Positions 1 through 8,305 of a DNA stretch of 64,000 bases are shown in pieces. The DNA is from Craterilacuibacter sp. RT1T (GTDB lineage: Bacteria > Pseudomonadota > Gammaproteobacteria > Burkholderiales > Chromobacteriaceae). The notes under the pieces were generated by a model. That model was not told the origin of the DNA. It did no database searches and saw only the letters and a list, made by a program, of their open reading frames with translations. Position 1 is the first letter of the stretch; every line of letters starts with the position of its first letter. The position numbers and the translations under genes were made by a program. The DNA is taken from assembly GCF_023502145.1 (NCBI RefSeq), contig NZ_JAMFLI010000001.1, forward strand, positions 1 through 64,000. The letters run 5' to 3'.

Positions 1-8
1 GGCGCAGG

Positions 9-698
9 TCACTCGACCAGTGATCCGTCACGGAAGACGATAATCTTATCCGCCAGCCGCTGGGCCTGTACCGGGTTATGGCTGACCATCACCAGCGTGT
101 AGCGGCATTTAAGCGAAGCAATCAGTGCTTCTATATCGCTGCTGGCCTGCGTATCCAGAGAGACGGTAGGTTCGTCCAAGAGCAGAATTTCCGGTTGCAG
201 GATAAGCGCACGTGCAAGGCACAAGCGTTGTTGCTGCCCTCCGGAAAGCGAGGCAGCTGGCGCATCCAGCCGCATGCAGACTTCGTCCCAGAGTTGTGCT
301 TCGCGTAGCGCCGCCTCAATGCGGACTGCCAGTTCGGCACGGGGTGGGTTTTTTACCAGTTGCAGTGGCAGGCGCAGGTTGTGTCCGATAGAGCCCGGTA
401 GCAGATTCGGGTGCTGGAATACCATGCCGACGCGGCGACGCAGCCAGACAGGGTCGGTGCTGCGCTGGTAGGGCTGGATGGTCTGGCCGGAGAGCGATAG
501 CGCCAGCTCGCCGCTGATGCGTACACCCGCCGTGTCATCGTGCAGGCGGTTGAGTACGCGCAAAAAGCTGGTCTTGCCCGAGCCTGATGGGCCAAGTAGC
601 ACCGACAGCTTGTTTTTTGGCAGTTCAAGCGAAATATTGGACAGCAATTGTTGCTTGCCGATGGCCAGCGAGAGTTGATGGCAGCGGATAGCGCTCAT
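9..698 (-). CDS. pstB: Phosphate ABC transporter ATP-binding protein PstB
   Basis: This is the ATPase of the high-affinity PstSCAB phosphate importer at the inner face of the cytoplasmic membrane. The 229-aa protein has Walker A GPSGSGKT (residues 36-43), a Q-loop around VFQHPN (93-98), signature LSGGQQQR (151-158), Walker B with LLLDEP (172-177) and the H-loop SHN (206-208). It is somewhat shorter than the usual 250-260 aa, the difference lying in a short N-terminus. Its ATG overlaps the pstA stop codon (ATGA), indicating translational coupling. The stop codon lies only 9 bases from the window edge, so whether phoU or phoB follows cannot be seen. The assignment rests on the motifs plus the complete pstS-pstC-pstA context. 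Confidence 0.93.
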   Translation of the reverse strand: MSAIRCHQLSLAIGKQQLLSNISLELPKNKLSVLLGPSGSGKTSFLRVLNRLHDDTAGVRISGELALSLSGQTIQPYQRSTDPVWLRRRVGMVFQHPNLLPGSIGHNLRLPLQLVKNPPRAELAVRIEAALREAQLWDEVCMRLDAPAASLSGGQQQRLCLARALILQPEILLLDEPTVSLDTQASSDIEALIASLKCRYTLVMVSHNPVQAQRLADKIIVFRDGSLVE

Positions 699-1561
699 GA
701 TAAGGATCTTTTCTGGAGTTGGCGCGCAGTCGCAAACAGCAGTGCAGACAAGCCCATCAGCAGCAGGGCCGCGGCAAAAGCGCGTGCCAGCTGCGCTTCA
801 TCGCGGTATTCGGCGGCGGTAACCATGATAAAGAAGGGCAGTGCTTCGAATTTGTCGAACAGGCTGCCGGGCAGGCCGGTTTCGGCGACTACGCCAGTCA
901 GCAGGATGACGGCCACATCCTCCAGCGCACGCCCTATCGCCAGAATGCAGCCCGAGAGTATGCCGGGGCTGGCGGCTGGCAGGTAGACGTGAAGGATGGC
1001 TTGCGATGGGCTCAGACCCAGCGCTTGTGCACTTAGCCTGAGTTCTGTCGGCAACTGCTGCAGGCTGAGCCGGGTAGCCAGTACCAGATAAGGCAGCACC
1101 AGGAGGGCAACACAGCATGCGGCCAGCAGGAGTGAAGTATTGGCATCGGGCAAGATATGGCGTAGCAGCAGGATCAGCATGAAACCGGTCAGTCCCATCA
1201 CAATGGATGGCATGCCCGCCAGCAGATCAACCAGGGTGCATGCCAGACGTGCCCTGCGTCCGCGTGCATATTCGGCCTGATGGATACCGGCAGCAATGCC
1301 CAGCGGCAAGGCAATGCTGATGGCGAGCGTCACCAGCATCAGGCTGCCGGCGAGTGCCGGCCATAAGCCATCCCACACCGGAGTCTGGCCGCTGAGTGCC
1401 GGCCAGGCCGCTGTATCGCCAAACAAGAGCCTGCCATTTAATGCAGGCCAGGCACCCGTCAGCAAGAACCCCAGTATTAGCAGTAACAGGCCGGCGAAGG
1501 CGGCTGCCAGCAGCGTACTGAGTACGACAACAGTGCGTTCAATGACGGTGCGCGGATTCAT
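695..1561 (-). CDS. pstA: Phosphate ABC transporter permease PstA
   Basis: This inner-membrane permease forms the phosphate channel with PstC. The 288-aa protein opens with a hydrophobic helix after MNPRTVIERT and carries several further membrane segments. Its EAA-like cytoplasmic loop (ALGLSPSQAILHVYLPAA) is where PstB docks. The reading frame stays open 26 codons further upstream, but that stretch is polar and lies inside pstC. I therefore chose the ATG at 1561, which keeps the normal PstA length and overlaps the pstC end by 23 bases. It is the third gene of a tightly overlapped operon, so stoichiometric translation with PstC and PstB is likely. Confidence 0.9.
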   Translation of the reverse strand: MNPRTVIERTVVVLSTLLAAAFAGLLLLILGFLLTGAWPALNGRLLFGDTAAWPALSGQTPVWDGLWPALAGSLMLVTLAISIALPLGIAAGIHQAEYARGRRARLACTLVDLLAGMPSIVMGLTGFMLILLLRHILPDANTSLLLAACCVALLVLPYLVLATRLSLQQLPTELRLSAQALGLSPSQAILHVYLPAASPGILSGCILAIGRALEDVAVILLTGVVAETGLPGSLFDKFEALPFFIMVTAAEYRDEAQLARAFAAALLLMGLSALLFATARQLQKRSLS

Positions 1562-2393
1562 TGGACAAGCTCTTGCTGAGGACATGGACCAGCGTGACAT
1601 AAGCCAGCAATAGCAAACTGGCCGCGTAGATGGCTGCATAAGCCTGGCTTTGGGTGTCGGCTGCCAGCGTGATCGCGATATGTGCGGTCAGGGCGCGCAA
1701 AGGTTCGGTCGGGTTGGCGGGCAGCCAGATGGCGTTGCCGCTGACCATCAGGGCTATCAGCGTATCGCCGACGGCGCGCCCGGAAGATAGCAGCAGTGCG
1801 GACAGTAGTGCACGCCGCTCGCTCGGCAGCACAACCCACAGCAGCAACTGCACGCGCGACAGACCCAGCGCATCGCCTGGCGCTTGCAGACGGCTAAAGG
1901 TCGGCGACAAGGCGCCGCTTAGCAACAGGGCCACGGTTGGCGTCAGCATGACACCCAGTGTGAGTGCAGCCGCCAGCCAGGAATAGCCCATGCCCAGCCC
2001 CAAGCTGTCGCGCAGCCAGGGCACCAGTAACCAGACGGAGACAAAGGCGTAGACCACGGTCGGAATGCCGGACAGCAGCGCCAGCAAGGTGCGCATTGCC
2101 GCGGCCAGTGGACGGGGGGCGAGCCCCAGTGTTGAGAGTGCCAGCAACAGTCCGCACGGGTAGGCAAGCAGCAGGGCCGAGGCAGCGAGCAGCAGCGTGC
2201 CGGCTGCCATGCTGGCCAGGCCTATCTCGCCGGCGGCCGGATTCCAGCTGCTGCCGGCAAGCGAGATCAGCAGGGCCGGATCGCGCCATAGCGGCAGCCC
2301 CAGCCATAACAACAGCGCCAGAATGGCGAGCACCGCGCACGCCGCGATACCGCCGGCAAGTGCGGCGGCCGTCGCAAGCAGACGTTCAGACAT
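1539..2393 (-). CDS. pstC: Phosphate ABC transporter permease PstC
   Basis: This is the second inner-membrane permease subunit of the phosphate importer. The 284-aa protein has about six hydrophobic segments, beginning with a long N-terminal one around residues 15-37. The conserved SGIPTVVYAF stretch and the cytoplasmic loop with DALGLSRVQLLLWVVLP are typical of PstC/PstA. Its ATG shares one base with the pstS stop codon (TGATG), so it should be translated by reinitiation after pstS. The order pstS-pstC-pstA-pstB matches the standard operon. Confidence 0.92.
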   Translation of the reverse strand: MSERLLATAAALAGGIAACAVLAILALLLWLGLPLWRDPALLISLAGSSWNPAAGEIGLASMAAGTLLLAASALLLAYPCGLLLALSTLGLAPRPLAAAMRTLLALLSGIPTVVYAFVSVWLLVPWLRDSLGLGMGYSWLAAALTLGVMLTPTVALLLSGALSPTFSRLQAPGDALGLSRVQLLLWVVLPSERRALLSALLLSSGRAVGDTLIALMVSGNAIWLPANPTEPLRALTAHIAITLAADTQSQAYAAIYAASLLLLAYVTLVHVLSKSLSNESAHRH

Positions 2394-3226
2394 CAGAACG
2401 CAGGGATGTAGCCATGGCTGCGGATAATGGCCTGACCTTCATTCGTTTTGAGGTAGCGTAAAAAAGCGCCGGGCAGTGCCGCCGGTTCACCCTTGGTATT
2501 GAAGTAGAGGCCGCGCACGATGGGGTAGTCACCGGACAGGGCATTTTGCTGGGTCGGCGCATGACCATCCACGCTTAAAGGCTTGATGCTCTGGTCCAGC
2601 ATGCCCATGCCAAGGTAGCCGATGGCACCCTTGTCGCGGGCAATGGCTGACTTGGCTGCGCCGTTGGAGCTGACCAGCGTGGTTTTCGCCGCGGGCGCGA
2701 TGTCCTTGCCCAGCACTTTGCCGACAAAGACTTCACGCGTGGCGCTGGCCTCGTCGCGGCCATACAGATGGATGGGGGCGTCGGCTCCGCCCAAGGCCTT
2801 CCAGTTGGTCATTTTTCCGCTGAATACATCGCGCAGCTGGGCGAGGCTGATGTCCTTGACCGGGTTGCTCGGGTGGACCGCGACTGCGACACCGTCAAGG
2901 GCAAAGTGGAAGGGCTTGAGCTGGTAACGGGCGATTTCTTCGGCGCTGACTTTGCGCCCGGTGCTGCCGATATCAACCAGACCTTCACCGACTTTCTGTA
3001 CGCCAACGCCGCTGCCACCGCCGGTTACGCTGATGCGGATTGCCGGGTTGGCTTTTGACACCTGACGGGCGATGTCTTGTACGACCGGAATATGGGCGGT
3101 GCCGCCGGCAATATCCAGCTTGCCGGACAAGCCTTTAAAGGCGTCGATATCTGCGGCAAGAACGGGAAGGGCAACAGTCAGTGCTAGCAGGCCGGAAAAA
3201 GCGGCTGCGATAGGTTTGCGGTGCAT
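2393..3226 (-). CDS. pstS: Periplasmic phosphate-binding protein PstS
   Basis: This is the high-affinity phosphate-binding protein that feeds the PstCAB membrane complex. The 277-aa protein begins with a signal peptide (basic MHRKP, hydrophobic core, cleavage near VLAA around residue 24). The mature part shows the phosphate-loop region GGGSGVGVQKVGEGLVDIG and the later SSNGAAKSAI segment seen in PstS. It is the first gene of the operon and has a TATAAT box about 50 bases upstream. PhoB activation under phosphate limitation is expected from the family, but I could not identify a clear Pho box by eye. Confidence 0.92.
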   Translation of the reverse strand: MHRKPIAAAFSGLLALTVALPVLAADIDAFKGLSGKLDIAGGTAHIPVVQDIARQVSKANPAIRISVTGGGSGVGVQKVGEGLVDIGSTGRKVSAEEIARYQLKPFHFALDGVAVAVHPSNPVKDISLAQLRDVFSGKMTNWKALGGADAPIHLYGRDEASATREVFVGKVLGKDIAPAAKTTLVSSNGAAKSAIARDKGAIGYLGMGMLDQSIKPLSVDGHAPTQQNALSGDYPIVRGLYFNTKGEPAALPGAFLRYLKTNEGQAIIRSHGYIPAF

Positions 3227-3276
3227 GCTTTGTCTTTCATGGGTGCGCCGGCAAAAGGCGGCGCTTAAGGCGCGGG

Positions 3277-3282
3277 ATTATA
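3277..3282 (-). promoter_or_regulatory. Candidate -10 box of the pst operon
   Basis: Reading the minus strand, TATAAT lies about 50 bases before the pstS start. No good -35 hexamer stands 16-18 bases further upstream. That would suit an activator-dependent (PhoB-type) promoter, but the Pho box itself is not recognisable by eye. Confidence 0.4.
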
Positions 3283-3332
3283 GCGATAGCGCACTTGCCA
3301 TTTTGGATAAAAGGCAGGATGTTTGATCTGGA

Positions 3333-4793
3333 TCAGGCGTGCGCGGCCACGAAGGCCGGGTCTTGTGTCAGCAACTGTGCCAAGCGTCGTGCCGCACTTT
3401 GCAAGGCCGTTTCTTCGACACCGGCATAGCCCAGTACCAGTGCGCGTTCAGGCCCGCTAAGCAGGCAATGCGCTGACCACGGCCGTAGCCATAAGCCTTC
3501 GCTTGCCGCTCGTGCGCTCAGTGCCAGCTCATCGTAGCCGTCGGGCAGGCGGGCCAGCAGATGCAGGCCGGCTTCGCCTGCGGACAAGGGCAGTGTGTCG
3601 CCCAGTTCTTGTGCCAGCACGGCGCGCAGCAGAGTCTGGCGCTGGCGGTACAGTTCACGCATAGCGCGAATGTGGCGGGCAAAATGCCCGCTGCCAATGA
3701 ATTCGGCCAGCGCCGCCTGCAGCGGGTAATGACCTTCGCGATAAAGACGGGCATTGCAGCGGCGAAATGCGTCGACCAGCGCGTCGGGCAGTACCATATA
3801 ACCCAGGCGCAGCGCCGGATACATCACCTTGCTGAAGGTGCCGATGTAGATGACGCAGTCGCTGCGGGCAATGCCCTGCAGCGCAGGGATAGGTGCCGAG
3901 CTGTAGCGAAACTCGCTGTCGTAGTCGTCCTCGATGACCCATGCACCACAGGCCTCGGCATGGGCCAGAATCTGCAGCCGGCGCGACAGCGGCATCACCA
4001 CTGCGCTCGGGTACTGATGCGACGGGGTGAGATAGATCAGGCGTGGGGCAGGCGAATGAGCGGCTTGTGCGAGTGACAGTCCATGAGCGTCGACCGTGAC
4101 CGGAGCCAGCCTCAGGCCGGCGCCTTGCAAGGCGGCATGGGCGCCGGCATAACCGGGTTCCTCGACCCAGGCGGTTTCGCCCGGCTCGGCCAGCAGGCGG
4201 GCCGCCAGCTCCAGCGCGCCCTGCGCCCCCTGGGTGATCACGATCTGCTCGCTATGGCAGCGCACACCGCGTGCAAAGGTCAGATAGTCTGCCAATGCAC
4301 TGCGTAGCGGCAGGTAGCCGCCATCATTGCGGTAGCCGAACATATCGGGGCTGGCGCTGCGCTGATGGCGCGACTGCAGGCGTTGCCATAAAGCATGCGG
4401 AAAGCGCGTCAGCTCCGGCACGCCCGGCGCGAAGGCGCCAATCAGACCGGTGGGCAGGCGGCTGGCGGCAAGCAGTTGTGCGCCGCGTGCCGACAGGCCG
4501 CGCGCCGTGAGCCGGGTGGCAGGGGTGGTGGCGGGGAGTTGCGGCAGTGTCGCAACATAAGTACCGCTGCCATGGCGTCCCTCTAAATAGCCTTCGGCCA
4601 CCAGTTGTTCATAGGCGGCCGTGACGCTGTTGCGGGCGATGCCCAGTGCGGCAGAGACTTCGCGGCTGGAGGGCAGACGATTGCCCGGTTTGAGCTGGGC
4701 GCTGGTGATCCAGCCGCGCAAACAGGCTTCCAGTTCACTGCGCCGCTGGCAAGCGCTGGCAACGAGCGCATCGATGATCCAGTCGTGTGGCAA
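3333..4793 (-). CDS. MocR/PdxR-type regulator: GntR HTH fused to PLP aminotransferase-like domain
   Basis: This 486-aa transcription regulator joins an N-terminal GntR winged helix (about residues 22-80, with LPSSREVSAALGIARNSVT) to a fold-type I aminotransferase domain. The PLP site is visible as DDYDSEFRY (289-297) and the Schiff-base lysine in TFSKVMYP (Lys322). Family members such as PdxR, GabR and TauR sense PLP or an amine or amino-acid derivative and often control a divergent neighbour. Here the divergent neighbour is the paiB-rhodanese-acetyltransferase operon, 90 bases away, which is the likeliest target. The nearby gab genes make a GabR-like role possible too. The exact ligand cannot be read from sequence. 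Confidence 0.85.
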   Translation of the reverse strand: MPHDWIIDALVASACQRRSELEACLRGWITSAQLKPGNRLPSSREVSAALGIARNSVTAAYEQLVAEGYLEGRHGSGTYVATLPQLPATTPATRLTARGLSARGAQLLAASRLPTGLIGAFAPGVPELTRFPHALWQRLQSRHQRSASPDMFGYRNDGGYLPLRSALADYLTFARGVRCHSEQIVITQGAQGALELAARLLAEPGETAWVEEPGYAGAHAALQGAGLRLAPVTVDAHGLSLAQAAHSPAPRLIYLTPSHQYPSAVVMPLSRRLQILAHAEACGAWVIEDDYDSEFRYSSAPIPALQGIARSDCVIYIGTFSKVMYPALRLGYMVLPDALVDAFRRCNARLYREGHYPLQAALAEFIGSGHFARHIRAMRELYRQRQTLLRAVLAQELGDTLPLSAGEAGLHLLARLPDGYDELALSARAASEGLWLRPWSAHCLLSGPERALVLGYAGVEETALQSAARRLAQLLTQDPAFVAAHA

Positions 4794-4817
4794 GTGGTCT
4801 GCTCCGTGTTGGCTTAA

Positions 4818-4838
4818 GTGGCTCTATGATCAGGCCAC
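4818..4838. promoter_or_regulatory. Inverted repeat between mocR-type regulator and paiB
   Basis: GTGGC and GCCAC arms are separated by 11 bases in the 90-base divergent interval. A TATGAT box lies between the arms and a TATTAT box lies just downstream towards paiB. The position suits an operator for the adjacent MocR-type regulator, but the arms are only 5 bp, so this is a weak call. Confidence 0.3.
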
Positions 4839-4883
4839 CTGCGTGCCTATTATGCCTTATTCATTCATTGCCGGAGTGCGCCG

Positions 4884-5522
4884 ATGTATTGTCCGAATGC
4901 TTTTGCCGTGCAAGAGGCCCAAGCCTGCCATGCGCTGATGGCCGCACATCCGCTAGCCCATCTGGTGCGGCTGGAGGATGGCCAGTTGTGTGCTGACGCG
5001 CTGGTACTGTGGCCGGATGCCGAACGCGGTGTGCTGCAAGGGCATATTGCGCGCGCCAACCCGCTGGCACAAGCGGAGGCCTGTGCCGTGCTGGCGATTT
5101 TCAGCGGTGCGGATGCCTATGTGTCGCCATCGTGGCTGCCGGGCAAGGCCGAGCATGGCCGCGTGGTGCCAACGTGGAACTACAGTGTGGTGCACGCCCA
5201 TGGCATGCTGCGGGTGATCGATGACGAAGTCTGGGTGCGCGCCCAGATAACTCGGTTGACGGCGGCGCATGAGGCCGGCTTTGCCGCCCCGTGGCAGCTG
5301 GACGATGCGCCGGCCGACTACCTCGCCGCCATGCTGCGGGCGGTAGTCGGCATCGAGATCAGCATTTCGCGTCTGCAGGGCAAGGCAAAGCTTAGCCAGA
5401 ACCGCAGTGCGGCCGAGCAGGCGGGGATACGCCACGGCCTTGCGGCGTGCGCAGATGAAGCATCGCGCACCGTGGCGGCAGCCATGGACCGGTTTGCAAC
5501 AAAAGAGGGAGAACAGAAATGA
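4884..5522 (+). CDS. PaiB-like FMN-binding protein
   Basis: This 212-aa protein matches the PaiB/FMN-binding negative regulator family in length and pattern. It begins MYCPNAFAV, has SWLPGKAEHGRVVPTWNY in the middle (the PTWNY motif is typical) and ends with KLSQNRS-type FMN-split barrel residues. In Bacillus, PaiB is paired with the polyamine N-acetyltransferase PaiA and was described as affecting sporulation and protease genes. In proteobacteria its biochemical role is unclear. It is the first gene of a three-gene overlapping operon, and its stop codon overlaps the next start (ATGA). Divergent control by the MocR-type regulator is likely. Confidence 0.8.
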   Translation: MYCPNAFAVQEAQACHALMAAHPLAHLVRLEDGQLCADALVLWPDAERGVLQGHIARANPLAQAEACAVLAIFSGADAYVSPSWLPGKAEHGRVVPTWNYSVVHAHGMLRVIDDEVWVRAQITRLTAAHEAGFAAPWQLDDAPADYLAAMLRAVVGIEISISRLQGKAKLSQNRSAAEQAGIRHGLAACADEASRTVAAAMDRFATKEGEQK

Positions 5523-5917
5523 AGGCAGCAGACTATTACGCGGCCAAGCTCGCGTTCGAGACCGACAGCTACGACGTTTACAGCGCGCTTGAGCGCGGCG
5601 AGCCGCTGTTGCTTATCGACGGCCGCTCTGGCGCGGCGTTCGCCGCCGAGACCATTCCCGGCGCGATCAACCTGCCGCACCGCACGATAGACGCGGACTC
5701 GACCGCACACCTGCCACGCGATGTGTTGCTGGTCGCCTTCTGTGACGGCATCGGCTGCAATGCGTCGACCAAAACCGCGCTGGCGCTTTCAAGGCTCGGT
5801 TTTAACGTCAAGGAGCTACTGGGCGGACTGGACTGGTGGAAGCGTGATGGCTACGCAACGCATACCCGCGCAGGAGCGGGTGCATCCTGTGGCTGCGCCG
5901 GAGAGGCATCATGCTGA
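5519..5917 (+). CDS. Rhodanese-domain sulfurtransferase with Cys-rich tail
   Basis: This 132-aa single-domain rhodanese has LIDGRSGAAF near residues 32-41, the IPGAINLPH strand (46-54) and an active loop CDGIGCNAST. Cys75 sits at the catalytic position and Cys80 is a second thiol in the loop. GGLDWWK near 102-108 closes the domain. The CxGxGCN loop differs from the common CxxGxR type and suggests a small subgroup that handles persulfide or another oxyanion substrate. The C-terminus adds three further cysteines (Cys124, 126 and 132), which could bind metal or relay sulfur. It overlaps paiB by 4 bases and the acetyltransferase by 7 bases. Confidence 0.82.
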   Translation: MKAADYYAAKLAFETDSYDVYSALERGEPLLLIDGRSGAAFAAETIPGAINLPHRTIDADSTAHLPRDVLLVAFCDGIGCNASTKTALALSRLGFNVKELLGGLDWWKRDGYATHTRAGAGASCGCAGEASC

Positions 5918-6378
5918 GCGTACTGGCGGTGACCGACGAGAGCGGTGCCATCATCCGCCCTGAGCTGCTGGCGGCGGCACTGCCGGTGCACCGCCAATTG
6001 CGCCCGATGCTGCCGGAGGATAGTGCCACGTACGCACAGACCATGGCGCGCGTATTTGCCGGCGGTGCACGGATGTGGGTCGCCGTCGATAGCGGTGGCG
6101 CCGTGCTTGGCGTCGCGCTATGGCGGATTTACGAAAATACCTACCAGGGCTTGCGCCTTTACTTAGACGATCTGGTTACCGATGCGGCCTGCCGCTCGCA
6201 AGGCGTGGGCAAATGTTTGCTGGACGCCTGTGCCGCCGAGGCGCGCGCGCGTGATTGCCGATTCTTTGCCCTCGACTCCGGTACCTGGCGCACGCAGGCG
6301 CACAAGCTCTATTTGCGTGAAGGGTTTGAGATCAGCTCCTTTCATTTTACGCGCGCCCTGCCGCCGCTGCGTGGTTAA
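5911..6378 (+). CDS. GNAT-family N-acetyltransferase (PaiA-like by context)
   Basis: This 155-aa GNAT enzyme has an acetyl-CoA motif A around LVTDAACRSQGVGKCLLD (the QGVGK pyrophosphate loop) and a C-terminal motif B around KLYLREGFEISSFHF. It transfers an acetyl group from acetyl-CoA to an amine. Because it is co-translated with a PaiB homologue, a PaiA-like polyamine or amino-acid substrate is a reasonable inference, but the sequence does not fix the substrate. The ATG lies inside the last codons of the rhodanese gene. Confidence 0.78.
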   Translation: MLSVLAVTDESGAIIRPELLAAALPVHRQLRPMLPEDSATYAQTMARVFAGGARMWVAVDSGGAVLGVALWRIYENTYQGLRLYLDDLVTDAACRSQGVGKCLLDACAAEARARDCRFFALDSGTWRTQAHKLYLREGFEISSFHFTRALPPLRG

Positions 6379-6440
6379 CACGCAAGGGCGGGTGCGCGGT
6401 AGAATGGCAGGCTGAATTTCCGTCTGGTCCCGAGTCACAC

Positions 6441-7880
6441 ATGAAACCGCATCCTCGCAACGCACGCATCAAGGGCGATCCTTTTGTACCCAACCGCTTT
6501 ATCTTTGGCGATGCCGTCGACGACAAGGGGCTGGAGCCTTACGAGTACATCGTGCACACCGAGGCGCCGGCCTTTATCTGCCGTCTGGTCGGTAACGACA
6601 ATATGCCGTTTGCCGGGCGTGAGGCGGAGGGTTTTGCCAGCGCCGTGCTATACGACGAAGCTGAAAACATCACCCACTATGTCTGCAATAGCGGCTTGCG
6701 CATGTTTGACTTCAACTTCATGGAAGAGCCGCCGACGGCCGCGGCCTTGCAGCGCATCTGTGACGAAGCCATGGCCTTGTACGAGCGGCTGAACAAGGCT
6801 TATGCCGAGCGTGAAGCCAATCCGCTGCAGCGCGAAATGCGCGTGATTCCGACCGAGCCTTTGCCGCCGGTCGAGCGTCAGGCGGCAATTGCCGGTCTGA
6901 TGGATAAGGCGCGCGAAGCGCTGGACGAACCGATGGCACGCATGCAACTGACGGCCGCCGTGCAGCAGGTGCTGATGGGCGGCGATCAGGCCGTGTTTAC
7001 CGAGGCCCAGTTGGGGCTATTGGCCGAGGCACCGGTGCGTGAACTCTTGGTCGAAACGGCACGGGGCGCGATTGCCCGGCCCGAGGTGGTGCGCCCGGAT
7101 GGCAGTTTTGCATCGTTTGAATTGTGGGCCTTGCCGCTTGCCTTCTCGCGCGCCAAGGGCGGGGTGTGGTGGCATTACCCGCTGATGGAGCGGGTCGAGG
7201 TGGCGCTGGCGGATGCGCTGGAGGTCTCGGAAAAGTCCATCTTGTGGGTATCGCCCACCATTTTCACACTGGACATGCTGAACGAGCGTGCCTGTCAGAG
7301 CCTTGTGCATCTGGCGCCGATTATGGATGCCGGTTGCGACTTTGCGCCGGCCGACCCCGAGGCGTCGCGCGCCACCTTTGAGGCGGCCGACCAGACGCCG
7401 GATGCCCAGTTGGTGCTGGCCTGGATTCCGTTTCTGGCCGAGCGCGGCGTACTCCGGCACGAGCAGGTTCGCAAACTTTCGCGCAAGGCGCTGGATGCGG
7501 CGATGCCGCTGGTGCAGCAGGCCATCAGCCGCGAGATGGAGTATGGCGAGGCCGAGCTGTTTGCACCCTTGCCGATTTGGGATGCGCTGGAAGCGGGTGT
7601 ACGCGCCTGGAACAGAAAACGCTTGGGGCTGACGGTGGCGATTGCCGCAGCCCGTCTTGCCAGCTTGCGCGAACTGGAAGCGGTGGCCGAATACCAGCCC
7701 GAGTTGCAAGGTTATGATGTGGCGCTGCGCCGGCAGCAAAGCAAAGAGATCATTGCCCGTACACCATGGCTGGTGGTGCCGGATGTGGCCTCCGACAGGC
7801 AGGCTTGCTGGCAGGATCTGGTGGATTGCATGCAAGAAGCCGGGATCGCCCTGTCTGAGCAGCAGACGCGCTGGCATTAG
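6441..7880 (+). CDS. Hypothetical protein, 479 aa
   Basis: I do not recognise this protein. It is soluble-looking, with no signal peptide or membrane segment. It is rich in Glu, Ala and amphipathic helices, and has a conserved-looking N-terminal part with NRFIFGDAVDDKGLEPYEY (residues about 18-36). A Trp/aromatic cluster (FELWALPLAFSRAKGGVWW) sits near the middle. Codon use and GC match the neighbours, and the long intact frame argues for a real gene. It stands 62 bases after the acetyltransferase gene and is followed by a hairpin terminator at about 7990, so it can be a separate transcript or the tail of the paiB operon. Confidence 0.75.
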   Translation: MKPHPRNARIKGDPFVPNRFIFGDAVDDKGLEPYEYIVHTEAPAFICRLVGNDNMPFAGREAEGFASAVLYDEAENITHYVCNSGLRMFDFNFMEEPPTAAALQRICDEAMALYERLNKAYAEREANPLQREMRVIPTEPLPPVERQAAIAGLMDKAREALDEPMARMQLTAAVQQVLMGGDQAVFTEAQLGLLAEAPVRELLVETARGAIARPEVVRPDGSFASFELWALPLAFSRAKGGVWWHYPLMERVEVALADALEVSEKSILWVSPTIFTLDMLNERACQSLVHLAPIMDAGCDFAPADPEASRATFEAADQTPDAQLVLAWIPFLAERGVLRHEQVRKLSRKALDAAMPLVQQAISREMEYGEAELFAPLPIWDALEAGVRAWNRKRLGLTVAIAAARLASLRELEAVAEYQPELQGYDVALRRQQSKEIIARTPWLVVPDVASDRQACWQDLVDCMQEAGIALSEQQTRWH

Positions 7881-7988
7881 CGCCTGCGTCATTGATCTGC
7901 ACCGCCGCCCTGAGGGGCTGGGGCTAATGCCATTCACTTAAGGGTTCTGAGGCTGTTTTTCAGTCTAAAAATTTAAGTGGAATCATGA

Positions 7989-8025
7989 AAAAGCACCGCT
8001 TTCCATCCATGTGGAGCGGTGCTTT
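7989..8025 (+). terminator. Hairpin terminator after the 479-aa gene
   Basis: Arms AAAGCACCGCT and AGCGGTGCTTT pair across a 14-base interval, which itself can add a short TCCA/TGGA pairing. The structure ends in TTTT and starts with a run of A, so it could stop transcription in both directions. It separates the 479-aa gene from the decayed IS region. Confidence 0.6.
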
Positions 8026-8033
8026 TCGCTTAA

Positions 8034-8305
8034 GGACGCGCTGAAAAAATACGATTCTGTGCGGCATCGTTGACGCAATCGACTGCGAACGAGAGATTTT
8101 TCGCACGGCCTGGCGTGCCAGGTACTGGTTTTCGTTGCCATTTCAGGACGCACCTTGGTGTTGAGCCCGAGTAGGCATCGCTTGGCGATCATCAGGTTCG
8201 CCAGAGCGAACAGCGTCATCAATTGCGCGCTGTTCTTGGCCAGACCACGCTAACGAACCTTCTTCAAGCCAAACCGGTTCTTGATGATATGGAAGGGATG
8301 TTCAA
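8034..8305 (-). pseudogene. Remnant of an IS5-type transposase (C-terminal tail)
   Basis: On the minus strand, reading from 8305 leftwards, the frame gives HPFHIIKNRFGLKKVR, then a stop (TAG at 8250-8252), then RGLAKNSAQLMTLFALANL. This is the usual C-terminal pattern of IS5-family DDE transposases (HPFxxIKxxFGxxKxRYRGLAKN). The stop codon replaces the expected Tyr. Everything upstream of this tail is missing, because the + strand beyond about 8306 is diguanylate-cyclase sequence. GGACGCGCTGAAAA beginning near 8034 after TTAA could be the old IS terminus, but the inverted repeat cannot be confirmed. The element is non-functional. Confidence 0.72.

Noticed and set aside
1562-1639. Upstream extension of pstA
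   Set aside because: The 26 extra codons lie inside pstC and give a Cys/Trp-rich polar start not found in PstA.
8223-8305. N-terminal part of the open frame leading into the GGDEF fragment
   Set aside because: This stretch is antisense to the IS5-type transposase tail and is not GGDEF-derived, so it was not annotated as coding.
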